This document shows positions 50,649 through 59,509 of a DNA stretch of 64,000 nt, in pieces. The position numbers and the translations under genes were made by a program. The DNA comes from Brevundimonas sp. EYE_349 (lineage in GTDB: Bacteria > Pseudomonadota > Alphaproteobacteria > Caulobacterales > Caulobacteraceae): the NCBI RefSeq assembly GCF_023147505.1, contig NZ_JAHXPB010000001.1:620001-684000 (forward strand), read 5' to 3'. The number at the start of each line of letters is the position of its first letter. Positions within the stretch are counted from its first letter, which is position 1. Under the pieces are notes generated by a model, which saw nothing but the letters and a program-made list of their open reading frames with translations, was not told where the DNA came from and did not search any database.

Positions 50649-51751
50649 GCGGTCGCGCCTTCTTCGATCAGGAAGGCCCGAACCTTGGCCGCATCCACAC
50701 CCTTGGCCACGAAAGCCTCACCGATTCCGCGCGCCAGGATCAGTGTCAGCGCCCCGCCCTCGGCCTTCTTGTCCCCGGCCATCAGGGCCAGCAGACGGTC
50801 GGCCCCGAACGCGCCCGCCTGTTCCAGCCGCGTCGGCAAACCCGCGGCGGCGACCACCGCTTCGACCCGCGCGACATCGGCGGCCGAACACAGACCCTCG
50901 CGCGCCGAATAGCGGAAGGCCATGCAGCAGCCCAGCGCCACCGCCTCGCCGTGCGCCAGCGCGCCTTCGTCAAAGCCCACTTCCGTCTCGACCGCATGGC
51001 CGAAGGTGTGGCCCAGGTTCAGCAGGGCGCGCCGCCCGGCCTCTTTTTCGTCTTCACCAACGATGGCGCTCTTGATCTCGACCGAGCGGATCACCGCCCG
51101 TTCCAGCGCCGCCGGATCACCGTTGGCGCCCACAGCGCCCTCGCCCGCCAGCCAGTCGAAGAAGGCCGCGTCGCAGATCAGCCCGTGCTTCAGCACCTCG
51201 GCCCAGCCCGAGCGCACCTGACGTTCCGGCAGGGTCGCCAGCACGTCGATGTCGGCCAGCACCAGACGCGGCTGATGGAAGGCGCCGACCAGATTCTTGC
51301 CGCGCGGCGTGTCGATGGCCGTCTTGCCGCCGACCGACGAATCCACCTGGGCCAGCAGGGTCGTCGGTATCTGCACAAAGTCGATGCCGCGCATGTAGAG
51401 CGCCGCCGCCAGACCGGCCAGATCGCCCACGACCCCGCCGCCCAGGGCGATGACCACATCCTTGCGGTCCAGCCCGATCTCCAGCAGCCGATCCAGCACA
51501 CGTTCCAGCTGGGCGAAAGACTTCGACCCCTCTCCCGCCGGCACGGCGACTATCTGGGTGTTCACACCCGCCGTCGCCAGCGATTCGGCCAGGGCCGCGC
51601 CGTGGATCGCCGCCACAGTCTCGTCCGTAACGATGACCGTGCGCCCTTTCGCCAGGGGCGCGATGCGCCCGCCCGCCTGGGCCAGCAGGCCGCGCCCGAC
51701 CACGACGTCATAGGCGGCGAAGGCGCCGCCGCTCACGGCAAGGGTGGTCAT
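50645..51751 (-). CDS. aroB: 3-dehydroquinate synthase
   Basis: A 368-residue NAD-dependent enzyme: [63 protein letters not shown] and VLKHGLICD are canonical. It converts DAHP to 3-dehydroquinate in the shikimate pathway. It overlaps the aroK gene by 4 bases (ATGA), a common arrangement, so the two are coupled. Confidence 0.95.
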   Translation of the reverse strand: MTTLAVSGGAFAAYDVVVGRGLLAQAGGRIAPLAKGRTVIVTDETVAAIHGAALAESLATAGVNTQIVAVPAGEGSKSFAQLERVLDRLLEIGLDRKDVVIALGGGVVGDLAGLAAALYMRGIDFVQIPTTLLAQVDSSVGGKTAIDTPRGKNLVGAFHQPRLVLADIDVLATLPERQVRSGWAEVLKHGLICDAAFFDWLAGEGAVGANGDPAALERAVIRSVEIKSAIVGEDEKEAGRRALLNLGHTFGHAVETEVGFDEGALAHGEAVALGCCMAFRYSAREGLCSAADVARVEAVVAAAGLPTRLEQAGAFGADRLLALMAGDKKAEGGALTLILARGIGEAFVAKGVDAAKVRAFLIEEGATA

Positions 51752-52314
51752 GTCCGGGTCTCCGCGCGTCTTCGATTGCGCCAGTGCCGGCGCAGGTTCT
51801 TGTGAATGGCGTCCACCGCCTGGCCGTGCGAGCCTTGGCCCACGTCCACCGTCACGTCCGCCTCGCCATAGATGGGATAGCGCGCCTCGGCCAAGGTGGT
51901 CAGCACCGCCAAGGGGTCCTTGCCGCGAAGCAAGGGCCGCGTGTCGCGTCGCGCCACGCGCTCTGCGATCACGGTCAGATCGGCCCTCAGCCAGATGGTG
52001 TCGGCGCGATCCTTCAGCAGAGCCCGCGTTTCGGCGTTCATCATCGCCCCGCCGCCGGTGGCCAGCACGATGGGCGGACCCTCCAGCAGGCGACGCATCA
52101 CCCGCGCCTCGCCCGCCCGGAACTCGTCCTCGCCCAAGGCCGCGAAGATTTCCGACACTGTCATGCCGGCCGCCGCCTCGATCTCCACATCGCCGTCGGC
52201 AAAGGGCAGCTTCAGTCTATTGGCCAGCCGGCGCCCGACTGACGATTTGCCCACCCCCATCAGCCCGACCAAGGCTATGATGCGCGTCGGCGCCGGATTC
52301 GCGCGCCGCCTCAT
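51748..52314 (-). CDS. aroK: Shikimate kinase
   Basis: A 188-residue P-loop kinase: Walker [10 protein letters not shown] at 17-25, then [38 protein letters not shown] and [13 protein letters not shown] (lid). It phosphorylates shikimate. The ATG at 52314 starts with a short basic tail; longer in-frame forms extend into the xerD promoter region. First gene of the aroK-aroB-GNAT operon; divergent from xerD. Confidence 0.93.
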   Translation of the reverse strand: MRRRANPAPTRIIALVGLMGVGKSSVGRRLANRLKLPFADGDVEIEAAAGMTVSEIFAALGEDEFRAGEARVMRRLLEGPPIVLATGGGAMMNAETRALLKDRADTIWLRADLTVIAERVARRDTRPLLRGKDPLAVLTTLAEARYPIYGEADVTVDVGQGSHGQAVDAIHKNLRRHWRNRRRAETRT

Positions 52315-52439
52315 CCGGCGGCTCCGGCGGAACGGACGGTCGAAGGAACGGCGAAGGCGAAGGCGCAGGCAGGCATGATCCCTGAAACCTCTACACCAAG
52401 CCAGACCATGCGCCATCCGTTCGGCGCGCGGATCGTGCG

Positions 52440-53360
52440 ATGACGCCTCAGATCGAGGCCTTTCTGGAGATGATGGCGGTCGAACGCGACGCCTCGCCCC
52501 ACACCCTGTCGGCCTATGGTCGCGACCTGGCCGATGCGGAAACTGCGCTGGCCGAGGCGGGCGGCCTGATGCAGGCGGACGCCGAGGCGGTGGAAGCCTG
52601 GTTCGCCGATCTATCCCGACGCGGCTTGTCGGCCGCCACCGCCGCACGCCGCCGGTCCGCCGCGCGTCAGTTTTATCGATTCGCCCTGGCCGAGGGCTGG
52701 CGCGCGGACGATCCATCGCGCCGCCTCGACGCGCCCAAACAAGGGCGGTCCCTGCCCAAGGTGCTGAGCCGCGCAGAGATCGACGCCCTGCTGGCCGCCT
52801 CGGCCGCCCGCGACGCGGCGGCGGGCCTGCGCCTAGTCGCTCTGGTCGAGATGGCCTACGCCTCGGGGCTGCGGGTGTCCGAACTGCTGGGGCTCAAGAT
52901 CGAGGCGGTGCGGCGCGATCCGGCCTATCTGATCGTGCGCGGCAAGGGCGGCAAGGAACGGCTCGCGCCCCTGAACCCCGCCGCCCGCGAGGCGATCAAG
53001 GCTTGGCTGACCGCCCGCGACGCCAAACTCAAGGGAAAGGATGGGCGCAAGCCTGACGGACCCGACAGCCCCTGGCTCTTCCCCTCCTTCGGCCGCAGCG
53101 GCCACCTGACCCCGCGCCGCTTCGCCCAGTTGCTGGACGAGGCCGCGATCACGGCCGGCATCGACCCGGCCCGCGTCAGCCCCCACGTCCTGCGCCACGC
53201 CTTCGCCACCCACCTGCTGGAAGGCGGCGCCGACCTGCGCATCGTCCAGACCCTGCTGGGCCACGCCGACATCGCCACCACCCAGATCTACACCCACGTC
53301 GCCACCGACCGCCTGGCCCAGGTCGTCCACCAGAACCACCCCTTGGCGCGCGACGACTGA
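52440..53360 (+). CDS. xerD: Site-specific tyrosine recombinase XerD
   Basis: A 306-residue tyrosine recombinase: an N-terminal SAM-like domain (FLEMMAVERDASPHTLSAYGRDL) and a catalytic domain with Arg in YASGLRVSELLGL, HVLRHAFATHLLEGGADLRIVQTLLGHADIATTQIYTHV (His, Arg, His and catalytic Tyr). With XerC it resolves chromosome dimers at dif. The gene next to aroKB and accA is a conserved Caulobacterales order, supporting a housekeeping role rather than a mobile element. Confidence 0.93.
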   Translation: MTPQIEAFLEMMAVERDASPHTLSAYGRDLADAETALAEAGGLMQADAEAVEAWFADLSRRGLSAATAARRRSAARQFYRFALAEGWRADDPSRRLDAPKQGRSLPKVLSRAEIDALLAASAARDAAAGLRLVALVEMAYASGLRVSELLGLKIEAVRRDPAYLIVRGKGGKERLAPLNPAAREAIKAWLTARDAKLKGKDGRKPDGPDSPWLFPSFGRSGHLTPRRFAQLLDEAAITAGIDPARVSPHVLRHAFATHLLEGGADLRIVQTLLGHADIATTQIYTHVATDRLAQVVHQNHPLARDD

Positions 53361-53450
53361 ACCGCCGCTTGCCGGGCGGCGTTGACCTCTCTAGTTTCCC
53401 CTGCCTTCCCCAAGGGCGCTCTTGCCCGTTTGCAGTTCCCGGACGCCTTG

Positions 53451-54398
53451 ATGGCCACGCACTATCTCGACTTCGAAAAGCCGATCGCCGATCTGGAAGC
53501 CAAGATCGAGGAACTGTCGCTGCTGTCCGACACCTCGGGCGATTTCGACAATGAGATCGAGGCCCTGCGCAAGAAGGCCGATCAGCTGCGCAAGAAGACC
53601 TATGCCGGTCTGGATCCCTGGATGAAGACCCAGGTCGCGCGCCACCCCCAGCGTCCGCACTTCGTCGATTATGTCGAGGGTCTGTTCACCGACTGGAACG
53701 AACTGCACGGCGACCGTCAGTTCGGCGACGACCAGGCCATCCTGGGCGGTCTGGCGCGGTTTCGCGGTCGGCCGGTGGTCATCATGGGCCACGAAAAGGG
53801 TCATGACACCACGACCCGGATCACCCACAACTTCGGCATGGCGCGCCCCGAAGGCTATCGCAAGGCCGTGCGCCTGATGGACATGGCCGAGCAGTTCGGC
53901 CTGCCGGTCCTCAGCTTCATCGACACGGCCGGCGCCTATCCGGGCCTTGGCGCCGAGGAGCGGGGCCAGGCCGAGGCCATCGCCCGCTCGACCGAACGCT
54001 GCCTGACGCTGGGCGTGCCTTCCATCGCCACCATAACCGGGGAAGGCGGTTCGGGCGGGGCCATCGCCATCGCGGCGGCCAGCCGGGTTATTATGCTGGA
54101 GCATTCGATCTATTCGGTCATCTCGCCCGAGGGCGCGGCGGGCATTCTGTGGCGCGATGGCGCGCGGGCCAAGGATGCGGCCATGGCCATGAAGATCACC
54201 GGCCCCGACCTGATGCAGTTGAAGATCGTGGATCGCCTGATCGAGGAGCCGACCGGCGGCGCTCACACCGACCGCGAGGCCGCCATCGCCAAGGTCGGCG
54301 ACGTTCTGGCCGAGGAACTGAGGGGCTTCGCCGGCCTGTCGCCGCAGCAGATCAAGACGCAACGCGCCGAACGCTTCTACGCCATCGGCGCACTGTAG
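53451..54398 (+). CDS. accA: Acetyl-CoA carboxylase carboxyltransferase subunit alpha
   Basis: A 315-residue enzyme subunit: LDFEKPIADLEAKIEEL, RHPQRPHFVDYVEGLFTDWNELHGDRQFGDDQAILGG, SFIDTAGAYPGLGAEERGQAEAIA and GEGGSGGAIAIAAASRVIMLEHSIYSVISPEGAAGILWRD. With AccD it transfers carboxyl from biotin to acetyl-CoA, the first step of fatty-acid synthesis. It follows xerD by 90 bases on the same strand. The ATG at 53451 gives the family N-terminus. Confidence 0.95.
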   Translation: MATHYLDFEKPIADLEAKIEELSLLSDTSGDFDNEIEALRKKADQLRKKTYAGLDPWMKTQVARHPQRPHFVDYVEGLFTDWNELHGDRQFGDDQAILGGLARFRGRPVVIMGHEKGHDTTTRITHNFGMARPEGYRKAVRLMDMAEQFGLPVLSFIDTAGAYPGLGAEERGQAEAIARSTERCLTLGVPSIATITGEGGSGGAIAIAAASRVIMLEHSIYSVISPEGAAGILWRDGARAKDAAMAMKITGPDLMQLKIVDRLIEEPTGGAHTDREAAIAKVGDVLAEELRGFAGLSPQQIKTQRAERFYAIGAL

Positions 54399-54524
54399 GG
54401 CGCCAGCGCCAGCGTTAACGCAGCGTCCATCATCGTCTGACAGGCTGACGTCCTATCCACAACGGTTGCGGGGCGCACGGCCGGCCATGATAACGAGGGC
54501 GGGTTCGATCCGGGGCCGAACGGC

Positions 54525-55076
54525 ATGAGCGGCGGCGAATCTCTGCGTGAAAGCGCCGTCTTCAATCTGACGGGCGCGGTTACGATGATCGTCGATGATT
54601 CGCCCTTTTCGCTGACCCTGACGGCCAACGCCCTGGCCGGTTTCGGCATCAGACCCAGCTTCGCCATCGGCAGCGGGGCCGAGGCCAAGCGGCTGCTGGC
54701 CGAAAAGACGGTCGATCTGCTGGTCATCGACACCGACATGCCTGACATTGACGGGTTCGAACTGGTCCGCTGGCTGCGGCGGTCCGGCCCCAACCCGAAC
54801 GCCTTCATCCCCGTCATCATGACCGCCAGTCATATCCGGCGCGGCCGGGTCGCCGAGGCGCGCGACTGCGGGGCCAACTTCGTCGTGACCAAGCCGTTCA
54901 GCCCAGCGCTGTTGCTGGAGCGCATTCTTTGGGTGGCGCGCGACACCCGGCCGTTTCTCGAGGTCGGGGACTACCTTGGGCCGGATCGGCGCTTCCGCCA
55001 CACCGACTACGAAGGCGTCGAACGTCGTGCGGACATGTTGCGCCGCAAGACCGCGATGGAGAGCGTGGCTCTATGA
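54525..55076 (+). CDS. Single-domain response regulator (receiver) with C-terminal tail
   Basis: A 183-residue protein whose receiver domain spans about 15-140: acidic pocket DD at 24-25, phospho-acceptor D69 in LLVIDTDMPDIDGFE, and Lys in VVTKPFSP. No output domain is present; about 40 C-terminal residues (VGDYLGPDRRFRHTDYEGVERRADMLRRK) are basic and have the D..GPDRR..... pattern seen with some motility or cell-cycle receivers. Its stop overlaps the next gene (ATGA), so the two probably form a unit. Confidence 0.88.
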   Translation: MSGGESLRESAVFNLTGAVTMIVDDSPFSLTLTANALAGFGIRPSFAIGSGAEAKRLLAEKTVDLLVIDTDMPDIDGFELVRWLRRSGPNPNAFIPVIMTASHIRRGRVAEARDCGANFVVTKPFSPALLLERILWVARDTRPFLEVGDYLGPDRRFRHTDYEGVERRADMLRRKTAMESVAL

Positions 55077-55552
55077 CCGTCATCACCCACAACCAGAAAC
55101 GCTCGCGCCTGGCCGAAATGATGGATCGGCCCGGCGGGATCAGCGTCGGCGTCGCCCTGGCCCAGGCCAGATCCAATCTGGACGCCCTTCAGAGCCAGGC
55201 GCGCGACATCATCGCCCAGAACATCGCCGTCCTGCTGACCAAGCCCGACCCCGACCTGATCGAGCCGTTGCGGCTGGATGCGGCCTATTCGGCCTCCAGC
55301 CAGATCATCGACGCGGCCAGCCCCTTCTCGATGGACGACCTGTGCACGGCGGCCAAGGGACTGTGCGACCTGCTGGACGCCGCGCCGCGCCAGGGCGGCT
55401 TCGACTGGCGCATCGCCACCGTCCACGCCCAGGCCATGAAGGTGCTGCTGTCCCTGCCGGCAGAGGAGCAGGCCGCCCGCACCGCCATCCTGACCAATCT
55501 GCACGAAGTCCTTCGTCGCAAACTGCCGGCCGCCGATCAGTCTGCGGTCTGA
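55073..55552 (+). CDS. Helical protein coupled to the receiver protein
   Basis: A 159-residue protein, largely helical (VALAQARSNLDALQSQARDIIAQNIAVLL; MKVLLSLPAEEQAARTAILTNLHEVLRRKL). No motif is recognised and there is no His in an Hpt-like context. The gene overlaps the receiver stop by 4 bases, so it is likely its partner. Its end overlaps the convergent exporter gene by 16 bases. Function unknown. Confidence 0.7.
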   Translation: MTVITHNQKRSRLAEMMDRPGGISVGVALAQARSNLDALQSQARDIIAQNIAVLLTKPDPDLIEPLRLDAAYSASSQIIDAASPFSMDDLCTAAKGLCDLLDAAPRQGGFDWRIATVHAQAMKVLLSLPAEEQAARTAILTNLHEVLRRKLPAADQSAV

Positions 55553-57450
55553 GCCGCCTTTCCGGCGCGGGTCTGCTTCTTCCACAAGGCGGCGTATTCC
55601 CCGCCCTGACGCGCCACCAGTTCGTGGTGGGCGCCGCGTTCGACGATCCGCCCGGCCTTCAGGACCAGTATCTGATCGGCGTCCGCCACGGTGGACAGGC
55701 GGTGCGCGACGACCAGGGTCGTGCGGCCATTCCGGGCCTTGCGCAGGGTTTTCTGGATCGCCGCCTCGGTTCGACTGTCCAGGGCGCTGGTGGCCTCGTC
55801 CAGGATCAGGATGCAGGGGTCGGCCAGCAGGGCGCGGGCGATACCGACCCGTTGACGCTCGCCGCCCGACAGCTTCAGCCCACGTTCGCCGACCTTGGTC
55901 TGCATTCCTTCGGGCAGGCCCCGGATGAAGTCGGCCAGTTCCGCCGCCTCGGCCGCCGCCCAGACCTGGACTTCGTCGGCGTCTGGGCGAGCGAAGGCGA
56001 TGTTGGCCGCCAAGGTGTCGTTGAACAGGGCCACATCCTGCGGCACCAGGGCCACCGCCGCCCGCAACGACGCCTGGGTCACATCGCGCGCGTCGCGACC
56101 GTCGATCAGCACCCGCCCTTCCTGGGGGTCCAGAAGGCGCAGGGCCAGTTTGACGATGGTGGACTTGCCCGCGCCGGACGGCCCGACCATGGCCGTGGTC
56201 GTACCGGGCGGGGCGAAGAAGCTGACATCCTCCAACCCGTTGGCTCGCGCGTCGTGGCGGAAACCCACATGCTCGAACCGCACGGCCGCACCGCGCGCAT
56301 CGGCCGGGCGCGGCAGGGCGACGGCGTCGGGCGCATCGGCCACCTGCGGCGTCTGGCGCGTCACCTTCAGCATCTCCTCCATGTCGATGAAGGACTGGCG
56401 GATTTCCCGATAGGCGAAGCCCAGGATGTTCAGCGGCGCATACAGCGAAATCATGATCAGGACGGCGGCGGTCACATCGCCCGGCCCCATCCGTCCTGCC
56501 GCCGCCTCGAACCCGGCCATCACCGCCATGACGCCCAGTCCCAGGTTCATGACCAGGGCCTGCATCCCGTTCAGCAGGGCCAGCGAGCTGTTGGCCTTCA
56601 GCGACGCCTGGGCGTAGTCGCCCAGCGCTCGCTCATAGGTCTGCGCCGCGCGCGTCTCGGCGCCAAAGGATTTCACCGTCTCATAGTTCAGCAAAGCGTC
56701 CACCGAGACGCCGGCGGCCTCGGAATCGGCGGCGTTCATGATCCGCCGATGCTCCAGCCGCCAGTTGGACATGGCGAAGGTGGCGATGGTGTAGATGACC
56801 ACGACCGCCACGGCGACGGCGGCGAAGCGCCAGTCGTATTTGCCGCCCAGCACAGCGGCGGCCAGCACCAGTTCGACCCCGGTCGGGACCAGGTTGAAGG
56901 CCAAGATGCGCAGCAGGAAATCGACCGCGCGCGATCCGCGATCCATCGTCCGCGACAGGGCGCCCGAGCGTTTGGTCTGGTGAAAATCCAGCGACAGGCT
57001 CAGCGCATGCGCAAAGGCTTCGGCCGCCGTGGCGCGCTGGGCGGCTGCGCGAACGGGTGCGAACACGACGTCGGAAATCAGCGGCGAGGCCGCCGAAAGC
57101 AGCCGCACCAGGGCCCAGCCCACCGCAAAGGCGGCGAAGCCCCAGCCGACGGCGACCGCCGCCCCCTGCCCGGCCGCCAGCCGATTGACCGCCGCGCCGA
57201 GCACCAGCGGCGCCAACACCCCAAGCCCCTTGCCCGTCAGCGTCAGGGCGATGGCCGAGATCAGCCGCAGCCGAAGCTGCGGCGCGCCCGAACGCCCCAC
57301 CAGCCGCGCAAGATCCGCGAGCGCCGTCAGCGTCGCCGGTCCGTCCGCCTTGTCATCCATGCTCCCGGCCTGCTGCGCCTTGACCATCGGGTCGCGCCGG
57401 CCGCCTGAGCGCTCTCCACGCATCGCCATCCGCCGCATATGGAAAGCCAT
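55537..57450 (-). CDS. Atm1/HMT-like ABC exporter
   Basis: A 637-residue fused ABC exporter: a six-helix membrane domain (with DFHQTKRSGALSRTMDRGSRAVDFLLR and NYETVKSFGAE, the Atm1 pattern) and an ATPase with Walker A GPSGAGKST, signature LSGGERQR and Walker B ILILDEATSALD. Atm1-type pumps export glutathione-linked sulfur or metal conjugates. It has an Ala/Arg-rich N-terminal extension of about 35 residues. The substrate is inferred from family only. Confidence 0.9.
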   Translation of the reverse strand: MAFHMRRMAMRGERSGGRRDPMVKAQQAGSMDDKADGPATLTALADLARLVGRSGAPQLRLRLISAIALTLTGKGLGVLAPLVLGAAVNRLAAGQGAAVAVGWGFAAFAVGWALVRLLSAASPLISDVVFAPVRAAAQRATAAEAFAHALSLSLDFHQTKRSGALSRTMDRGSRAVDFLLRILAFNLVPTGVELVLAAAVLGGKYDWRFAAVAVAVVVIYTIATFAMSNWRLEHRRIMNAADSEAAGVSVDALLNYETVKSFGAETRAAQTYERALGDYAQASLKANSSLALLNGMQALVMNLGLGVMAVMAGFEAAAGRMGPGDVTAAVLIMISLYAPLNILGFAYREIRQSFIDMEEMLKVTRQTPQVADAPDAVALPRPADARGAAVRFEHVGFRHDARANGLEDVSFFAPPGTTTAMVGPSGAGKSTIVKLALRLLDPQEGRVLIDGRDARDVTQASLRAAVALVPQDVALFNDTLAANIAFARPDADEVQVWAAAEAAELADFIRGLPEGMQTKVGERGLKLSGGERQRVGIARALLADPCILILDEATSALDSRTEAAIQKTLRKARNGRTTLVVAHRLSTVADADQILVLKAGRIVERGAHHELVARQGGEYAALWKKQTRAGKAAQTAD

Positions 57451-57497
57451 TGCGACCGGGGAAAGGCCACGCTGACGCGCGGCCGGGGATTAGTCGC

Positions 57498-58514
57498 TCA
57501 ATCCAGCCCGACGATGGCGTCCAACAACTCGTCCACCGCCGCCGCTTGGGTGGCCCAGGAACAGACGAACCGCACCGACCCGTCGTCGAACGGATAGCAG
57601 GCCCAGCCCAGGTCGATCAGACGCGCATGCGCCTCGGGCGACATCCGCACGAAAACGGCGTTGGACTCCACCGGATGGGCCAGAACGAAGGATGATCGTG
57701 TGGCGATGCCCGCCGCCAGCCGCTGCGCCATCAGATTGGCGTGGGCGGCGCCCGTTTCCCAGTCGCCGCTTTCCAACAGGCCCAGCATGGGCCCGGACAG
57801 CAGTCGCGTCTTGGACGCCGTCTGCCCGGCCTGCTTCAGTCGGTTGTCCAAACGCCGCGCCAGGGTCTTGTCGAACAGCACGATGGCCTCGGCGCAGTTC
57901 GCCCCGGCCTTGGCCCCGCCGAACACCAGCACATCCACGCCCAGGCGCGGAATATCCTTCAGGTCGAACCCCGCCGCCGCCGCATTGGCCAGCCGCGCCC
58001 CGTCCATATGCACGCGATAGCCCCGCGCCTTCACGGGCTCGATCAGGTGGCGCAGTTCCTCCTCGGTATAGATCCCGCCATATTCCGTGGCCTGGGTCAG
58101 GGACAAGGCGGCGGGCGGCTGACGATGGCCGACCTCGGCCTCGGCCAACTGCGCCTGCAGGGCCAGGGCGTCGATCTTGCCCGAAAAGCCTGGCAGGCCG
58201 ATCAGGCCGACGCCATGACCGAAGAAGCCCGGCGCGCCCGTCTCGTCGGTGCAGATATGCGCCGCATGATGCGCCATCACCGCCTCATAGGGCTGGGCCA
58301 GCATCGACAGGGCGATGGCGTTGGCGGCCGTGCCGCTGAACACGAACCGCACCTCGGCGTCCGCATCCAGCCGCTGCCGGATCTGATCGGCGGCGCGCGT
58401 GGTCACGTCGTCGCCGCCGTAAGCACGGGCGAACCCCTTGTTGGCGCGCACCAGGCCTTCGATGGCGCTCAGCGCCATGCCCGCCGTATTGTCGGACCCG
58501 AAATCGTAGCGCAT
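57498..58514 (-). CDS. Threonine aldolase (PLP-dependent)
   Basis: A 338-residue fold-type I PLP enzyme: DFGSDNTAGMALSAIEGL, FVFSGTAANAIAL, MAHHAAHICTDETGAPGFFG, VHMDGARLANAAAAGFDL (Asp binding the pyridine N) and VLVFGGAKAGANCAEA with the likely Lys. It cleaves threonine to glycine and acetaldehyde. Low-specificity type by similarity. The ATG at 58514 overlaps the MscS stop by one base (TGATG). Confidence 0.9.
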   Translation of the reverse strand: MRYDFGSDNTAGMALSAIEGLVRANKGFARAYGGDDVTTRAADQIRQRLDADAEVRFVFSGTAANAIALSMLAQPYEAVMAHHAAHICTDETGAPGFFGHGVGLIGLPGFSGKIDALALQAQLAEAEVGHRQPPAALSLTQATEYGGIYTEEELRHLIEPVKARGYRVHMDGARLANAAAAGFDLKDIPRLGVDVLVFGGAKAGANCAEAIVLFDKTLARRLDNRLKQAGQTASKTRLLSGPMLGLLESGDWETGAAHANLMAQRLAAGIATRSSFVLAHPVESNAVFVRMSPEAHARLIDLGWACYPFDDGSVRFVCSWATQAAAVDELLDAIVGLD

Positions 58515-59458
58515 CAGCCGGCCTTGCCCGGAAGACTGCGAACCGGCGCGTCGATGGTGTCGTGACCGGCGTCGCCATAGGGTACGGCGACCTGATGCGG
58601 GAACGGAATCTCGATCCCGGCCCCGTCTAGCGCTTCCTTGCCGCCCTGCATCAGATCGGCCTGGGTCTGCCACCAGTCGCCGACCTTGACCCAGGCGTGC
58701 AGAGTGATCTGGACCGAACTGTCCAACAGGCCCGTCACCCCCGTCCACGGCTTGGGATCGTGCAAGACCTTGTCGTGCGACCCGGCGACGTCAGCCAGCA
58801 CCTGACGCGCCTGGTTCAGGTCGTCGCCATACCCGACAGTGAAATGAATCTCGATCCGCCGGGTCTGCTGCCCCGTCAGATTGGTCAGGGAGTCGCTCAG
58901 GACCTTGGAGTTTGGAATGACGATCTTGTGGTTGTTGGCGTTCGACAACTGGGTCGTGAACAGGTCCAGCCGCTGCACCGTGCCCGACATCCCGCCCACG
59001 TCCACCACGTCGCCGACGCGATAGGGCCGCAGCACCAGCAGCATGATACCCGACGCCACGTTGGACAGCGTGCCCTGCAACGCCAGACCGACCGCCAGCG
59101 ACGCCGCGCCCAGCACCGCGATGATCGAGGTCGTCTGCACCCCCAGCCGTTGCAGCACGGCGATCATGCCGACGATTATGACCACCACCCGCACCACCTG
59201 TACGGCGAAGCTGAGGACCGTCGGGTCGTGCCGGAAGCCGCGCACCCGCGACAGGGCCTTGCGCGCCGCGCTGGACGCCCATTTGGCCGCAAACAGGGTC
59301 GCGACGAAGATCAGGATGGCGATGGTCAGGTTGACGGCGAATTCGCCGGCCAGTTCGGTCAGTTTGGCGATCATGACCGCATCGACCGCAATGGCCTTGC
59401 GGCCGGCGGCGACCGCTTGGTCCAGGGAGGCGACGTCAAGAGAGAGGGTCGAAGACAT
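58514..59458 (-). CDS. MscS-type mechanosensitive channel
   Basis: A 314-residue channel: transmembrane helices (VNLTIAILIFVATLFAAKWASS; VVRVVVIIVGMIAVLQRLGV) and the pore helix GAASLAVGLALQGTLSNVASGIMLLVLRPYRVGDVVDVG, followed by the cytoplasmic beta and mixed domain. It releases solutes on hypo-osmotic shock. The C-terminal His/Asp-rich tail is non-conserved. First gene in the pair with threonine aldolase. Confidence 0.92.
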   Translation of the reverse strand: MSSTLSLDVASLDQAVAAGRKAIAVDAVMIAKLTELAGEFAVNLTIAILIFVATLFAAKWASSAARKALSRVRGFRHDPTVLSFAVQVVRVVVIIVGMIAVLQRLGVQTTSIIAVLGAASLAVGLALQGTLSNVASGIMLLVLRPYRVGDVVDVGGMSGTVQRLDLFTTQLSNANNHKIVIPNSKVLSDSLTNLTGQQTRRIEIHFTVGYGDDLNQARQVLADVAGSHDKVLHDPKPWTGVTGLLDSSVQITLHAWVKVGDWWQTQADLMQGGKEALDGAGIEIPFPHQVAVPYGDAGHDTIDAPVRSLPGKAG

Positions 59459-59509
59459 GGGCCGGGTCTAACGCTTGACGCCGCGATTGGAAGCCCCGAG
59501 CGCCCGTTT

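Noticed and set aside
54976-57408. Very long plus-strand frame over the ABC exporter
   Set aside because: It is antisense over the exporter, whose Walker and signature motifs are clear.
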